Positions 1-11,072 of a stretch of 64,000 bases of DNA are shown piece by piece. How positions within the stretch are numbered: the first letter of the stretch is position 1; each line of letters begins with the position of its first letter. The notes beneath the pieces were generated by a model, which made no database searches, was not told the DNA's origin, and saw nothing but the letters and a program-made list of their open reading frames with translations. The stretch is from positions 1 through 64,000 of the forward strand of contig JAGGWN010000046.1 in NCBI GenBank assembly GCA_021157415.1. The letters are read 5' to 3'. The DNA comes from Bacteroidales bacterium. Lineage in GTDB: Bacteria > Bacteroidota > Bacteroidia > Bacteroidales > VadinHA17. The translations under genes were made by a program, and so were the position numbers.

Positions 1-470
1 TCAAAATGATAAGTGTTTATAACCGATAGTTTCAGACTGTCCCATATAGCACGGAACACCGTGTTGCGGGCACTCCAGAAAAGGGTGGATTTTCCCCGGA
101 TATTGACCCAGAGAATCCCCGAATAGGTGTTCGCTGTGTGCGGTATATTATCACGTACGGAATAACTGAAAAGGATAGAGTCTTTTCCGGCATCCAGGAC
201 CAGTACACTGTAACGCTCTTCGACGGCAACATATTTCTTGTCCGGTGAAAAGACGATATCCAACGCATGATTTTCCAGAGTAGAATCCCCGAAAATGATC
301 ATCTTCCCGGCCGGTTTTAAGACTTTGTTGTAGGGCATATTGATGCCGGAGGTATCCGGTTTGTTTTTTTTGCCGGAACCACAGCCGTAAAAAATAATCA
401 GAGAGATGGCAATGAGCAGGGAGGGGAAAAGATGGTATTTGTAGAATTTGTAAAAATTGAAAGATCTCAT
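1..470 (-). CDS. Lipoprotein with beta-propeller-like start, possibly YncE/alkaline-phosphatase-type bifunctional protein (truncated by window edge)
   Basis: Own reverse-strand translation from ATG at 470: MRSFNFYKFYKYHLFPSLLIAISLIIFYGCGSGKKNK (lipobox-like) ... LDIVFSPDKKYVAVEERYSVLVLDAGKDS. Open at left edge, so absent from the ORF track. Confidence 0.6.
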   Translation of the reverse strand, partial: MRSFNFYKFYKYHLFPSLLIAISLIIFYGCGSGKKNKPDTSGINMPYNKVLKPAGKMIIFGDSTLENHALDIVFSPDKKYVAVEERYSVLVLDAGKDSILFSYSVRDNIPHTANTYSGILWVNIRGKSTLFWSARNTVFRAIWDSLKLSVINTYHF

Positions 471-585
471 GTTTTTGAAAGTTATGTTTTCAAAGATCAA
501 AAAAACGAAATATTTTGTACAAATGTTCAACCCAAGGGATAATTCTTTATATTTATTGATTATTTTTTCTGCAAAAAATATTTTG

Positions 586-2310
586 ATGAAGAAAAGATAT
601 CGTGAGTTGATCTATCTTGTCAGAACTTCGGATACGGCGTTTCTTTTGTTTTTTGCTGTATTGGCCGGTATTGGTTCCGGTTATGGGGCTGTTGTTTTCC
701 GGTGGCTCATTCATGAATTTACGGTCATGTTTTTTTCCGGTGGCAAGAGCCTCCTGTCCTCCCTAAGTTCGTATTACATTGTTCTTATCCCGGCGGCAGG
801 AGGATTGATTGTTGGTTTTCTGGTTTATTACCTGGCGCCTGAAACCAAGGGACATGGTGTCCCTGAAGTGATGTATGCTGTGGATCGGGAGGGGGGACGG
901 ATCCGTGTCCGGGTAGCTGTGATCAAGGCGCTGGCATCGTCGGTATGTATCGGTTCGGGGGGCTCTGTCGGCCGGGAAGGACCTATTGTTCAGATAGGCA
1001 GTTCACTGGGGTCTTCTTTGGGACAAATGTTTCATCTTTCCAGAGAAAAAGTTAGAATACTGGTTGCCTGCGGTGCCGGCGGGGGTATTGCCGCTACCTT
1101 TAATGCACCCCTGGCCGGAATTTTCTTTGCCCTGGAGATCATATTACGTAGCTATGCACCCCGCCATCTTTCTTCGGTGGTACTGGCTTCTGTATTGGCC
1201 ACCGTTGTTTCAAGAAAGTACCTGGGGAATAACCCTGCCTTTGTAGTCCCCGCCTATCAGATGAACAGCCCATGGGAGATCCTGTTTTATCTGGTCTTTG
1301 GCCTTCTGGCGGCGGTTATGGCTTATCTATTTATTGTTACGCTATATAAATCGGAAGATATTTTTGACCGCCTACCGGTGCCGGGATTCGTAAAACCGGC
1401 CATCGGGGGATTGATTATCGGCGTGATCGGTTTGTATTATCCCCAGATTTTCGGGGTAGGATATAAGTCTATCGAGCTGGCGCTCTATGGCAAGGTTACC
1501 GCCTTGCTGGCGTTGATTCTGGTCTTTGCCAAATTGCTGGCGACTTCCGTAGCCCTGGGGTCGGGCGGTTCGGGGGGAATCTTTGCTCCTTCATTATTTA
1601 TAGGCTCTATGCTGGGGGTGGTATTCAGTAAGGTTACTATGATCCTGTTCCCCGCAATAGCCATTAATCCCGGTGCGAGTGCTATGATCGGTATGGCGGC
1701 AGTCTTTGCCGGAGCTGCTCAGGCCCCCATTTCTGCTATTCTGATCCTGTTTGAAATGACCGGTGATTATAAAATCATACTGCCCCTGATGACTGCGGTG
1801 GTGATCTCCACCCTTGTGTTGCGCAAATGGTCACGTGAATCGATCTACACGAAGAAACTGGCTCGCCGTGGTATCGACACCGCTCAGGGACCGCAACCCG
1901 ACCTGCTGGAGATTATCCAGGTGTCTGAAGCCATGTCCCGCGATGTGATCACATTGCATGACGACCAGAGCATACGAGAGGCCGGCCTGACCATCAAGAA
2001 AACACGTCACCGCGGTTTCCCCGTCCTCGACAGGGAGGGTAATCTCACAGGCATAGTCACCCACAAAGATATCAACAAAGCCCTCGCCGCCGGCAAAGCG
2101 GACCACCCCGTGCGCGAGATCATGACCACCGACCTGGTGGTCTCTTACCCCGACGAGTGCCTCAGAAAAGCCCTGGAAAAACTGGGTTCCAGAAATATCG
2201 GCCGAGCCCCTGTTGTTGATCCCAAAAACCCGGGAAGAATCGTTGGACTGGTTACCCGCAAGAATATCCTGAAAGCTATACACAACTACCTGAAGCATAG
2301 TAATCCTTGA
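586..2310 (+). CDS. ClC-family chloride channel/transporter with C-terminal CBS domain pair
   Basis: GSGGSVGREGPIVQIGSS and GSGGSGGIFAPSLFIG ClC selectivity-filter motifs; CBS repeats at C-terminus. Track start 457; internal ATG at 586 (MKKRYRELIYL) looks more natural. Confidence 0.93.
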   Translation: MKKRYRELIYLVRTSDTAFLLFFAVLAGIGSGYGAVVFRWLIHEFTVMFFSGGKSLLSSLSSYYIVLIPAAGGLIVGFLVYYLAPETKGHGVPEVMYAVDREGGRIRVRVAVIKALASSVCIGSGGSVGREGPIVQIGSSLGSSLGQMFHLSREKVRILVACGAGGGIAATFNAPLAGIFFALEIILRSYAPRHLSSVVLASVLATVVSRKYLGNNPAFVVPAYQMNSPWEILFYLVFGLLAAVMAYLFIVTLYKSEDIFDRLPVPGFVKPAIGGLIIGVIGLYYPQIFGVGYKSIELALYGKVTALLALILVFAKLLATSVALGSGGSGGIFAPSLFIGSMLGVVFSKVTMILFPAIAINPGASAMIGMAAVFAGAAQAPISAILILFEMTGDYKIILPLMTAVVISTLVLRKWSRESIYTKKLARRGIDTAQGPQPDLLEIIQVSEAMSRDVITLHDDQSIREAGLTIKKTRHRGFPVLDREGNLTGIVTHKDINKALAAGKADHPVREIMTTDLVVSYPDECLRKALEKLGSRNIGRAPVVDPKNPGRIVGLVTRKNILKAIHNYLKHSNP

Positions 2311-2420
2311 GAAGAGAAGAGAATGGAGAAGGGTTAGGTGAGAGAAGGAGGAATTCCGCAAAACAGCAAATCCGGATTGGCGGATTCAAGGCAGGAAGCG
2401 TGAGACAGGAAGAACAGGGA

Positions 2421-4652
2421 CTATTTAAAGAGTTCCTGCAATCTCTTTAGGGAAGCCTGATTGCCGGATGTGAAGATAGAAGCCTTGATAAGCTCTTTTT
2501 CACGGGCCGTAAGATGCCAGCTTAAAGATATGCGGTTACTACGCTCGTCCAGGTTCAGGTTCACGAAATCAAAATCCACATCAAACATTGAACGTATAGG
2601 GTGGATCATTACCTGGCCGTTAAGTTGCTGAATGTTGAAGAAATCTTCATAAAGGTTTTCGAAGGGGGCCAGCAAATCATTGGGGCTGGTGCTTATGGGT
2701 TTGTTTTTTTTATCGATTCCTATACTGATAAAAACAACTCCGCTGGTATTTTGGTTGATCCAGTTTCGGAAGACATACAGGAAACGGAGGCTGGCCAGAT
2801 AGCCGAAGTTGTCGCGGAGACCTGCATCCGTAACGTTAAGAGGAGGTTTCCCGGGCAGTGTAGCCACCGGGGTGATAAAAGGATAACTGGCATTCAGGCG
2901 GAGGGCCGAGGTGAAACGTAGTTGATCTGCTTCTGCATATTGATAGGCACGGAGAAACTCAATCATGGAAGGAGTTTCTTTCAGCACCGGCCGGTCGCAC
3001 ATATAGGATGTATGAATCGGGGAAATGAGTAGTTGTCTTCCGTCATTGATCGTTGTGGGCGTGAGAAACATCAGCGGGATCAGTGCTTCTTCCTCCGGCT
3101 TGCGGTAGGCGGAGAGTGGTTTATTAAGGATGTAACCGGTGTTCTTATTGAATTTATGTTCCAGGGCCCAGCCCCGGTCACGGCGATAAATCTGATGATT
3201 GTATTCAAAGGTCTGGAATGTTATAAACCAGTCCTTCAGAGCCAGATGCAACACCATGGGGTTCAGCATGTCACGCGACAGATCCTGAAAGCGTGCAGTG
3301 AGCGAATCAGCTCCTGTATATCCCTGTTGTTTTCGCAGATAAAGCTCTCTGAGATAAGCGGCGCCGAACATCCCTCCTGAAGCGCCGGTAAGCAGTTCTA
3401 CATGCGGCAGTAGATGGTGATGCATTAAACTATCGGCAAAGGCAACGGAATAATAGCTCCACAAAGCGGCCTTCAGACCCCCGCCGCAATGATTGATGAT
3501 AACCAGGCGAGGTTGTCTCTCCCCGCTTTTTCTTACCTTCTCTTTCCACCGGTCAAGGATCGCCAGCGTATTGCGATAGTCTTGCTGTGCCAGACCGGGG
3601 TCGGGGGACAAGGATAAATGCTTATCTGATGATGAGGTGTTGTAAACCAGACCGTATGCCTGACCTTCCCGGTGTACGATAATGCCACTGTTGATAATGT
3701 AAAACAGAAGAATCAACAAAGCCAAAAAGATCCATAAAGCATATTCTTTGAAAAAAACATAAAACAAGTCATACAGCAACAAAGCCATACCGGACATCAG
3801 CATAAGACTGGCAGCGGCAGGAATGGCAAATAAGGGCTTGTTGATATATAAACCGATAATGGCCAGAGAAAACAATAAAAGAAAAGCAAATACCACCGCA
3901 AAGGAACGATTGCGGTTCAATATCTGTTGGGCGCGGGCCGGTTGCAGGGTTATTCGCATAGGAGCACGCCGGATATGAAAAGGCGTAAATAAATACAGCC
4001 CGATCCTGGTATTTCCAATGTTATGAACAGGCGCTTTGGCCGCTTTCCAAAGCAGGTCTTTTTGCAGAATACGCTGCAGGGGCCTAGTGAGTTTCCATTG
4101 CCCCAGTTTGCCTTTACTTAAGGAAATCAAATTCTCCATGCTGCGGTTCATAATACGGAAATAGGCAAAGGTGAGCATGTAGAAAATGACGATCCCGGTT
4201 AAAAAAGACACAATGTTGATCAGAATGTTAGAAAATGATAAGAGCAGGTAATCGTGTTGATAACGTACACTGAAAATCAAATAAGTGATGATAAAACCGA
4301 CAGGGATGATGAAATTATTGAGGGAAAAACGAAGGAAAGGTCTGCTAAAGGTTGCAATGACCGGAAACTGGTATGCATTGGTAATATAGGATGATATATG
4401 ATAGGTCATGATAAAAATACCGGTGGTGAAGCCCAGGATCAGAAAAGAAAGAAAATTTACATGTTCCAGATACTCAGGTTCCAGGAATAAAGTATATACC
4501 CCGTAACGGTATCCGGCTCCTTTGGTGATGAACAAAAAAAGTAAAAGCCAAAACAGTACCAGCATGTGATTCCTCCGGAAAGTCTCAAAAAATAACTGTG
4601 CCGGAAAAAAGAAGTAGATGTCTTTGAATATTTTCTTTACAGACTTCATCAT
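2421..4652 (-). CDS. Membrane-anchored patatin-like phospholipase family protein
   Basis: Oxyanion-type NHCGGGLKAA, nucleophile GASGG, dyad Asp in DAGLRDNFG; multiple TM helices in N-terminal half. Confidence 0.8.
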   Translation of the reverse strand: MMKSVKKIFKDIYFFFPAQLFFETFRRNHMLVLFWLLLFLFITKGAGYRYGVYTLFLEPEYLEHVNFLSFLILGFTTGIFIMTYHISSYITNAYQFPVIATFSRPFLRFSLNNFIIPVGFIITYLIFSVRYQHDYLLLSFSNILINIVSFLTGIVIFYMLTFAYFRIMNRSMENLISLSKGKLGQWKLTRPLQRILQKDLLWKAAKAPVHNIGNTRIGLYLFTPFHIRRAPMRITLQPARAQQILNRNRSFAVVFAFLLLFSLAIIGLYINKPLFAIPAAASLMLMSGMALLLYDLFYVFFKEYALWIFLALLILLFYIINSGIIVHREGQAYGLVYNTSSSDKHLSLSPDPGLAQQDYRNTLAILDRWKEKVRKSGERQPRLVIINHCGGGLKAALWSYYSVAFADSLMHHHLLPHVELLTGASGGMFGAAYLRELYLRKQQGYTGADSLTARFQDLSRDMLNPMVLHLALKDWFITFQTFEYNHQIYRRDRGWALEHKFNKNTGYILNKPLSAYRKPEEEALIPLMFLTPTTINDGRQLLISPIHTSYMCDRPVLKETPSMIEFLRAYQYAEADQLRFTSALRLNASYPFITPVATLPGKPPLNVTDAGLRDNFGYLASLRFLYVFRNWINQNTSGVVFISIGIDKKNKPISTSPNDLLAPFENLYEDFFNIQQLNGQVMIHPIRSMFDVDFDFVNLNLDERSNRISLSWHLTAREKELIKASIFTSGNQASLKRLQELFK

Positions 4653-5062
4653 GAATCTTTACAGGACCAAAGATATATGAAATATATAAAAATTTAGGTT
4701 CCAAAGAATGAAATGGCAATAGTTGATACATTTATGTTTTGTACTCAATGCGTCAGGGGACGGACAATTCGCCGGTAGGCGGACAAGGGAGAGGGGAACT
4801 CCCCGCCGCTGGCGGCGAACATATTACTGAACTACCCCGGGGCAGCCCCAGGTATCACTAGGAATTTTTTTTCATACCCGGTGGGCCGGGGAGATTCATT
4901 ATCATTATCATTTTAAAAAAGATATCGATTATATGAAGAATATAATAAAAATAAGATATAATAAAATGGATTATCCATGTTTTTGCTTAAAGAGATTAAA
5001 TATTTCAGCTACCTGAAATCCGGATTATTTGAAAAAAAAATAACATCTGAATCGAATTTTGT

Positions 5063-5070
5063 TAAATTTG
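5063..5070 (+). promoter_or_regulatory. Candidate Bacteroidota -7 element TAAATTTG upstream of enolase
   Basis: Exact match to TAnnTTTG 64 bp before the enolase ATG; no well-spaced -33 TTTG, so partial support only. Confidence 0.35.
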
Positions 5071-5133
5071 TGGCTCGTATTTAACGGCAATGACAATAAT
5101 TAAAATAAAATTCAAAAAACAGGAGGAAAATAA

Positions 5134-6414
<1,281 letters not shown>

Positions 6415-6434
6415 CCTTCAATATATGAAATGGA

Positions 6435-6461
6435 AAAGCATCCTGCGGGATGCTTTTTTTT
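6435..6461 (+). terminator. Rho-independent terminator after eno
   Basis: AAAGCATCC-TGC-GGATGCTTTTTTTT hairpin followed by T tract. Confidence 0.8.
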
Positions 6462-6556
6462 GGCTACCCATGATATCTGTCCTTTGAATTTCCAGATAGA
6501 AATATTATTTTTATTTTTTTGAAATTATTTGCTATTACAGTCAAATATTCAAAACT

Positions 6557-7666
6557 ATGACACCGGAAAAATTTATACGGTCACTTTTAAAAGATGCTGA
6601 AATTACTGTCGCTGGAGATAAACCCTGGGACATTCAGGTTCATGATCAGCGCATGTATAAACGTGTTCTCAATGGAGGTATGCTGGCAGTGGGTGAATCA
6701 TATATGGATGGCTGGTGGGACACACCGTCCCTGGATGAATTCATCAACAGGGTGCTCCGGGCGAAATTGGACCGTAAAATCAAAGGGGATTGGAAAACCA
6801 TACTGTTCCTGCTGAGAAGTAAAATGTTTAATATGCAAACCAGAGGCCGGTCCCGGAAAGTGGGAGAGGAGCATTATGACCTGGGAAATGATTTGTACCG
6901 GAGAATGCTGGATAAAAGGATGAACTATACCTGTGCCTACTGGAAAAATGCAAAGACCCTGGATGAGGCCCAGGAAGCCAAGCTCGATCTGGTGTGCAGG
7001 AAGACTGAATTGAAGCCTGGCATGAAAGTGCTGGAACTGGGCTGTGGCTGGGGAAGCTTTGCCAAATATGCTGCCGAAAAGTACGGGGTGCATGTTACGG
7101 CTTATAACATCAGTGAAGAACAGGTAAAACTGGCCCGCGAACTGACCCGGGGACTGGAGGTCGAAATCCTGCAGAAAGATTACCGGGAGGCGGAGGGAAA
7201 GTATGATGCCGTTATTTCCATAGGCATCATGGAGCATGTGGGTTATAAAAATTATCATACCTATATGGAAATAACCGACCGTTGCCTGAAAGAAGACGGG
7301 GTGGCCCTGATACATACCATCGGCGGGAATATAAGTACAACCCACACCAATCCGTGGACCGACAAATATATTTTCCCCAATGGGATGTTGCCCTCGGTGG
7401 CTCAACTGTCGGAAGCCATGGAAGGACTGTTTGTTATTGAAGATCTGCATAATTTCGGTCCCGATTATGACAAAACCCTGATGGCTTGGTTCGGGAATTT
7501 CGACAAATCCTGGCCCGAGCTGAAGGATAAATACGGGGAACGCTTTTACCGAATGTGGAAATTCTATCTGCTGAGTGCTGCCGGAGGGTTTCGTTCCCGT
7601 TCCAACCAGTTGTGGCAAATCGTGATGACCAGGCCCGGACGACAACAACCTCCGAGAATATGCTGA
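6557..7666 (+). CDS. cfa: Cyclopropane-fatty-acyl-phospholipid synthase family methyltransferase
   Basis: GEEHYDLGNDLYRRMLD, VLELGCGWGSFAKYAAEKYGVHVTAYNISEEQ, ISIGIMEHVGYKNY. Confidence 0.93.
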   Translation: MTPEKFIRSLLKDAEITVAGDKPWDIQVHDQRMYKRVLNGGMLAVGESYMDGWWDTPSLDEFINRVLRAKLDRKIKGDWKTILFLLRSKMFNMQTRGRSRKVGEEHYDLGNDLYRRMLDKRMNYTCAYWKNAKTLDEAQEAKLDLVCRKTELKPGMKVLELGCGWGSFAKYAAEKYGVHVTAYNISEEQVKLARELTRGLEVEILQKDYREAEGKYDAVISIGIMEHVGYKNYHTYMEITDRCLKEDGVALIHTIGGNISTTHTNPWTDKYIFPNGMLPSVAQLSEAMEGLFVIEDLHNFGPDYDKTLMAWFGNFDKSWPELKDKYGERFYRMWKFYLLSAAGGFRSRSNQLWQIVMTRPGRQQPPRIC

Positions 7667-7682
7667 TCCTGACACGGAAATC

Positions 7683-8654
7683 ATGACGGAAACAGAAACC
7701 CTGATCATCGGTGCCGGACCTGCCGGAGCAGCCTGTGCCGGAGAACTGAAAAAACAACAACGGGATTTTATCCTGCTGGATAAGCAGTCCTTTCCTAGGA
7801 ATAAGGTCTGTGCCGGCTGGGTCACTCCCGCCGTTTTCAAGGCTCTGTCGCTCGATCCCAAAGACTATCCGTATGGCCTCAGGGAGTTTCATGAATTCAT
7901 CATTCATCTGAAAAAAAGGGATTATTCCCTGAAAGTGAAGCAGTATGCTATCCGGAGGATTGAGTTTGACCGGTTTCTGCTGGAATATTTCGGATTAGAA
8001 CCGGTATTGCATGAAGTGAAGAAGATCGAATACAGCGGGGAATCTTTTATTGTTGACGGAACCTTTCGTGCCCGATATCTGGTCGGAGCCGGGGGATCTT
8101 ATTGCCCGGTGGCAAAATATTTTATTCGTGAAGATACAGGGACAGATAGGCACAGGACGGTGGTGGCTGTGGAGGATGAATTCTCTTATCCTATAGAGGA
8201 GGATCACTGCCATCTGTGGTTTCAGCAGGAAGGTTTACCCGGATATGCCTGGTATGTCCCCAAAGCCGGAAATATTGTAAATGCAGGTATCGGGGGATAT
8301 GCCGAAACCATGAAAAAAACCGGAGAAAATATTAATGATAAATGGAAGTGGTTGACGGCAAAACTGGAAAGACAGGGAATGGTGAAAGGGCATGTATGGC
8401 ATGAAATGGGATACACGTACCGGGTGCGGGCCAAGCATCCGGTGTTGCAAAAGGGAAATGTGATATTTATCGGGGATGCTGCCGGCCTGGCGACCCGTGA
8501 TATGGGTGAAGGAATCGGCCCGGCTATAGAAAGCGGTATGGCCGCTGCACAGGCTATTGCCACAGGAAAACGCTTGTCGGCACATTCTGTGAGGAAAAAC
8601 AGCTTTTCTCACCTGAAAGTGCTGCAACAACTCTTGTGGCAACGAATCCTGTAA
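7683..8654 (+). CDS. Geranylgeranyl reductase-family FAD-dependent oxidoreductase
   Basis: N-terminal FAD Rossmann motif IIGAGPAGAACAGEL; VCAGWVTP; FIGDAAGLATRDMGEGIGPAIESG. Confidence 0.88.
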   Translation: MTETETLIIGAGPAGAACAGELKKQQRDFILLDKQSFPRNKVCAGWVTPAVFKALSLDPKDYPYGLREFHEFIIHLKKRDYSLKVKQYAIRRIEFDRFLLEYFGLEPVLHEVKKIEYSGESFIVDGTFRARYLVGAGGSYCPVAKYFIREDTGTDRHRTVVAVEDEFSYPIEEDHCHLWFQQEGLPGYAWYVPKAGNIVNAGIGGYAETMKKTGENINDKWKWLTAKLERQGMVKGHVWHEMGYTYRVRAKHPVLQKGNVIFIGDAAGLATRDMGEGIGPAIESGMAAAQAIATGKRLSAHSVRKNSFSHLKVLQQLLWQRIL

Positions 8655-8676
8655 CACGGATCAACTACTGAAGTGT

Positions 8677-8713
8677 AAAACCCAAATTCCGTAAAGAAAA
8701 GCTTTTGGGTTTT
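8677..8713. terminator. Probable bidirectional terminator hairpin between convergent genes
   Basis: AAAACCCAAA (8677-8686) pairs perfectly with TTTGGGTTTT (8704-8713), A/T flanked. Confidence 0.55.
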
Positions 8714-8784
8714 CTATTGCGGACATTGGGATAATCTGTTGGAATCTTGTCTCCTATAGAGGATTCCGGAGATTTTAAGAAACG

Positions 8785-10584
8785 TCATTTAAGCAAAGGC
8801 ACCAGTTGTTTACCCAACCGTTCATACCCTTCGGCATTGGGATGCAGTCCGTCTTTTATAAAAGCTGCCGGATTGATGCTTCCGTTATCATCCAACAAAA
8901 CTGAACCAATATCCGCATAGTGTACATTAAAATCCCCGGCTAACCGGGCTATTTGTAAATTTAATAAACTGATACGCTTTTCCATATTTCTACGGGGCAG
9001 GATACCCAGTACCAGTACATCTGCTTTGGGTTGATGAAGCCGTATGTCGCGTATCAGCAAGGAAAGACCGGCAAGTACTTCTTTATCATTGTTTAGATGC
9101 AGGTTGTTGGTGCCTATGAGCAAAATCACTTGTCTGGCATCGTAACCGTCCAGTTCATCATGGTTAACACGCCACAATACATTTTCGATACGGTCCCAGC
9201 CAAATCCCATGTTTTTCACTCTTTTGGAGGAGAGGTACTTATCCCATGATTCAGAACCACGCTGGAAATGGCAGCCCTGCACTCCTCCCCAATAGTGGAT
9301 AATGGAATTTCCCAGAAAAACAATACGGGGCGGGTTGTCCCGGTTCTCCTTCAGAATCTTCTGATGACGTTTCTCCCAGTCATAGTTTTCCGGCTCGCGG
9401 TATTGTGTTACCGGCATGGTTGTGCCCAGTATTCCTTTGGGTTCCTGCAGAATGGTACGTATGGTCTTTTCGTAAGCATTGGCATAGTGTAGCATACCGG
9501 CATCCGAACCATGTGTGCCGTCAACCATGGTGTTAATATTTTGTGCTATCTCTTCTCTGGTAAGAAGAAACAGGTTTTGCTTTCCCATGGTTTTCAATTT
9601 AGCAAAGGTTTTTTCCATTACCTTATTAATATCGGCATAACTCTTTTCTCTTTCCGGCTGTATTATTCCGTCGGAATAACCATCGTGTTCAACCAAAAGG
9701 ATAGGGGTTTGGGGATGTTCGGACTGTAAGGCTGCCACCGAAGCAATGATCCTTTCCCTGACCTGCTCGTTTGAAAAGCGGGGAGCTATCATATTGGGCA
9801 GGCAGTCGAGCACGTAAAGCTTCGCATCTATCTCCGTGAGAAGGTCGAGAAGTTCTTTTTCCAGCATTCCGTTGCCGGAAAAGCTCAGGTTAATGACCGG
9901 CCTGTCGAGGGTTCTTTCCAGCAGATTGCTCCAGGCCATTCCGGGTCGCGAGGCGCAAGCACCCTGAGCGATGGAAGTGCCATAGACTACGATGGGTTTT
10001 TCGGGACGTACCGGCAAAGGCTCAAACAGGGTTGTGTCCGGCACACCGATCTCCAGCCATTTCACATGGTTGTACAGAGGCAGGTACAGGCGATATTCGC
10101 GCCCCATTGTATGATACAGGTCATTGGGTCTGATGCCGGAAAAGGTATATACGATAGTGTCCCGGTTCCGGAAATCCCAGCGTCCTTTGACCCACATCCA
10201 GCGACCCTGGCTGTCTTTGGCATACATATCCACCCCGCTGACTCCGGTGGCAGACATGTGGGGCAGGGCCAGGTTGCCGCTGACCCCGTAACGCACAACA
10301 ATCCGGGAAGCATTGCTGTGGAAACGAAGTGCCAGGCCTGCTGCATCCTTTGAGAGACCCCATACGGGTTTCCGTACTTTTTCCTTTGCACGTAATGGCA
10401 GACGGTCATAGAACCTTTCCGTTTCCCCGGGCCATGCCTGACCCTCAAGAACGGAAAAATCAGCTTTCTCCGGATTCCACCAGACCAGTTGCGACTGGGC
10501 CGGGAGAGAAAACAGAAGCGAAAAAAGAAACAAAAGGATTTTCATGTTATCTTTAGGTTTTTGAATATGATAAAGCGATGACAA
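8785..10584 (-). CDS. Secreted protein with two SGNH/GDSL hydrolase domains
   Basis: Signal peptide; GxDLY-type segment (RPNDLYHTMGREYRLYLPLYNHVKWLEIG); SGNH block I twice: VVYGTSIAQGA and VFLGNSIIHYW; terminal DGLHPNAEGYERLG. Confidence 0.87.
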   Translation of the reverse strand: MSSLYHIQKPKDNMKILLFLFSLLFSLPAQSQLVWWNPEKADFSVLEGQAWPGETERFYDRLPLRAKEKVRKPVWGLSKDAAGLALRFHSNASRIVVRYGVSGNLALPHMSATGVSGVDMYAKDSQGRWMWVKGRWDFRNRDTIVYTFSGIRPNDLYHTMGREYRLYLPLYNHVKWLEIGVPDTTLFEPLPVRPEKPIVVYGTSIAQGACASRPGMAWSNLLERTLDRPVINLSFSGNGMLEKELLDLLTEIDAKLYVLDCLPNMIAPRFSNEQVRERIIASVAALQSEHPQTPILLVEHDGYSDGIIQPEREKSYADINKVMEKTFAKLKTMGKQNLFLLTREEIAQNINTMVDGTHGSDAGMLHYANAYEKTIRTILQEPKGILGTTMPVTQYREPENYDWEKRHQKILKENRDNPPRIVFLGNSIIHYWGGVQGCHFQRGSESWDKYLSSKRVKNMGFGWDRIENVLWRVNHDELDGYDARQVILLIGTNNLHLNNDKEVLAGLSLLIRDIRLHQPKADVLVLGILPRRNMEKRISLLNLQIARLAGDFNVHYADIGSVLLDDNGSINPAAFIKDGLHPNAEGYERLGKQLVPLLK

Positions 10585-10635
10585 GATAATGCAGATTGAT
10601 CACATCAAGGCTTTATCGTATTATTTTATCATTAT

Positions 10636-11052
10636 TTATTCTCCAATTATTTTCACCAGTACCCTTTTTCTCCGCATGCCGTCAAATTCTCCGTAAAACA
10701 CTTGTTCCCAGGGGCCGAAGTCCATCTTCCCGTCAGTGATGGCAATGACCACTTCGCGTCCCATGAGGGTTCGTTTGATGTGGGCGTCGGCATTGTCTTC
10801 GAAGCCGTTATGCCTGTATTGCGAATACGGTTTTTCGGGAGCCAGTTTTTCCAGCCACACTTCAAAGTCGTGATGTAGTCCCGGCTCATCATCGTTGATA
10901 AAAACGCTGGCGGTGATGTGCATGGCATTGCAGAGCAACAATCCCTCCTTGACCCCGCTTTCACGCAAGCATTCATTCAGTTGCGGGGTGATATTGATGA
11001 ATTCCCGCCGTTTGCTGGTCTGAAACCAAAGTTCTTTTTTGTAACTTTTCAT
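10636..11052 (-). CDS. yjbQ: YjbQ/UPF0047 family (secondary thiamine-phosphate synthase-like) protein
   Basis: [37 protein letters not shown] and [28 protein letters not shown]. Confidence 0.9.
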   Translation of the reverse strand: MKSYKKELWFQTSKRREFINITPQLNECLRESGVKEGLLLCNAMHITASVFINDDEPGLHHDFEVWLEKLAPEKPYSQYRHNGFEDNADAHIKRTLMGREVVIAITDGKMDFGPWEQVFYGEFDGMRRKRVLVKIIGE

Positions 11053-11072
11053 CAGTATAAACTTTTTATTTT

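Noticed and set aside
6557-7666. Possible frameshift or pseudogene in cfa because of the unusual C-terminus (RPGRQQPPRIC)
   Set aside because: All core motifs are in frame and full length; C-terminal tail variation is common.
6698-7861. 387-aa minus-strand ORF opposite cfa
   Set aside because: Fully antisense to a well-supported cfa gene; no family-like motifs; typical shadow ORF.
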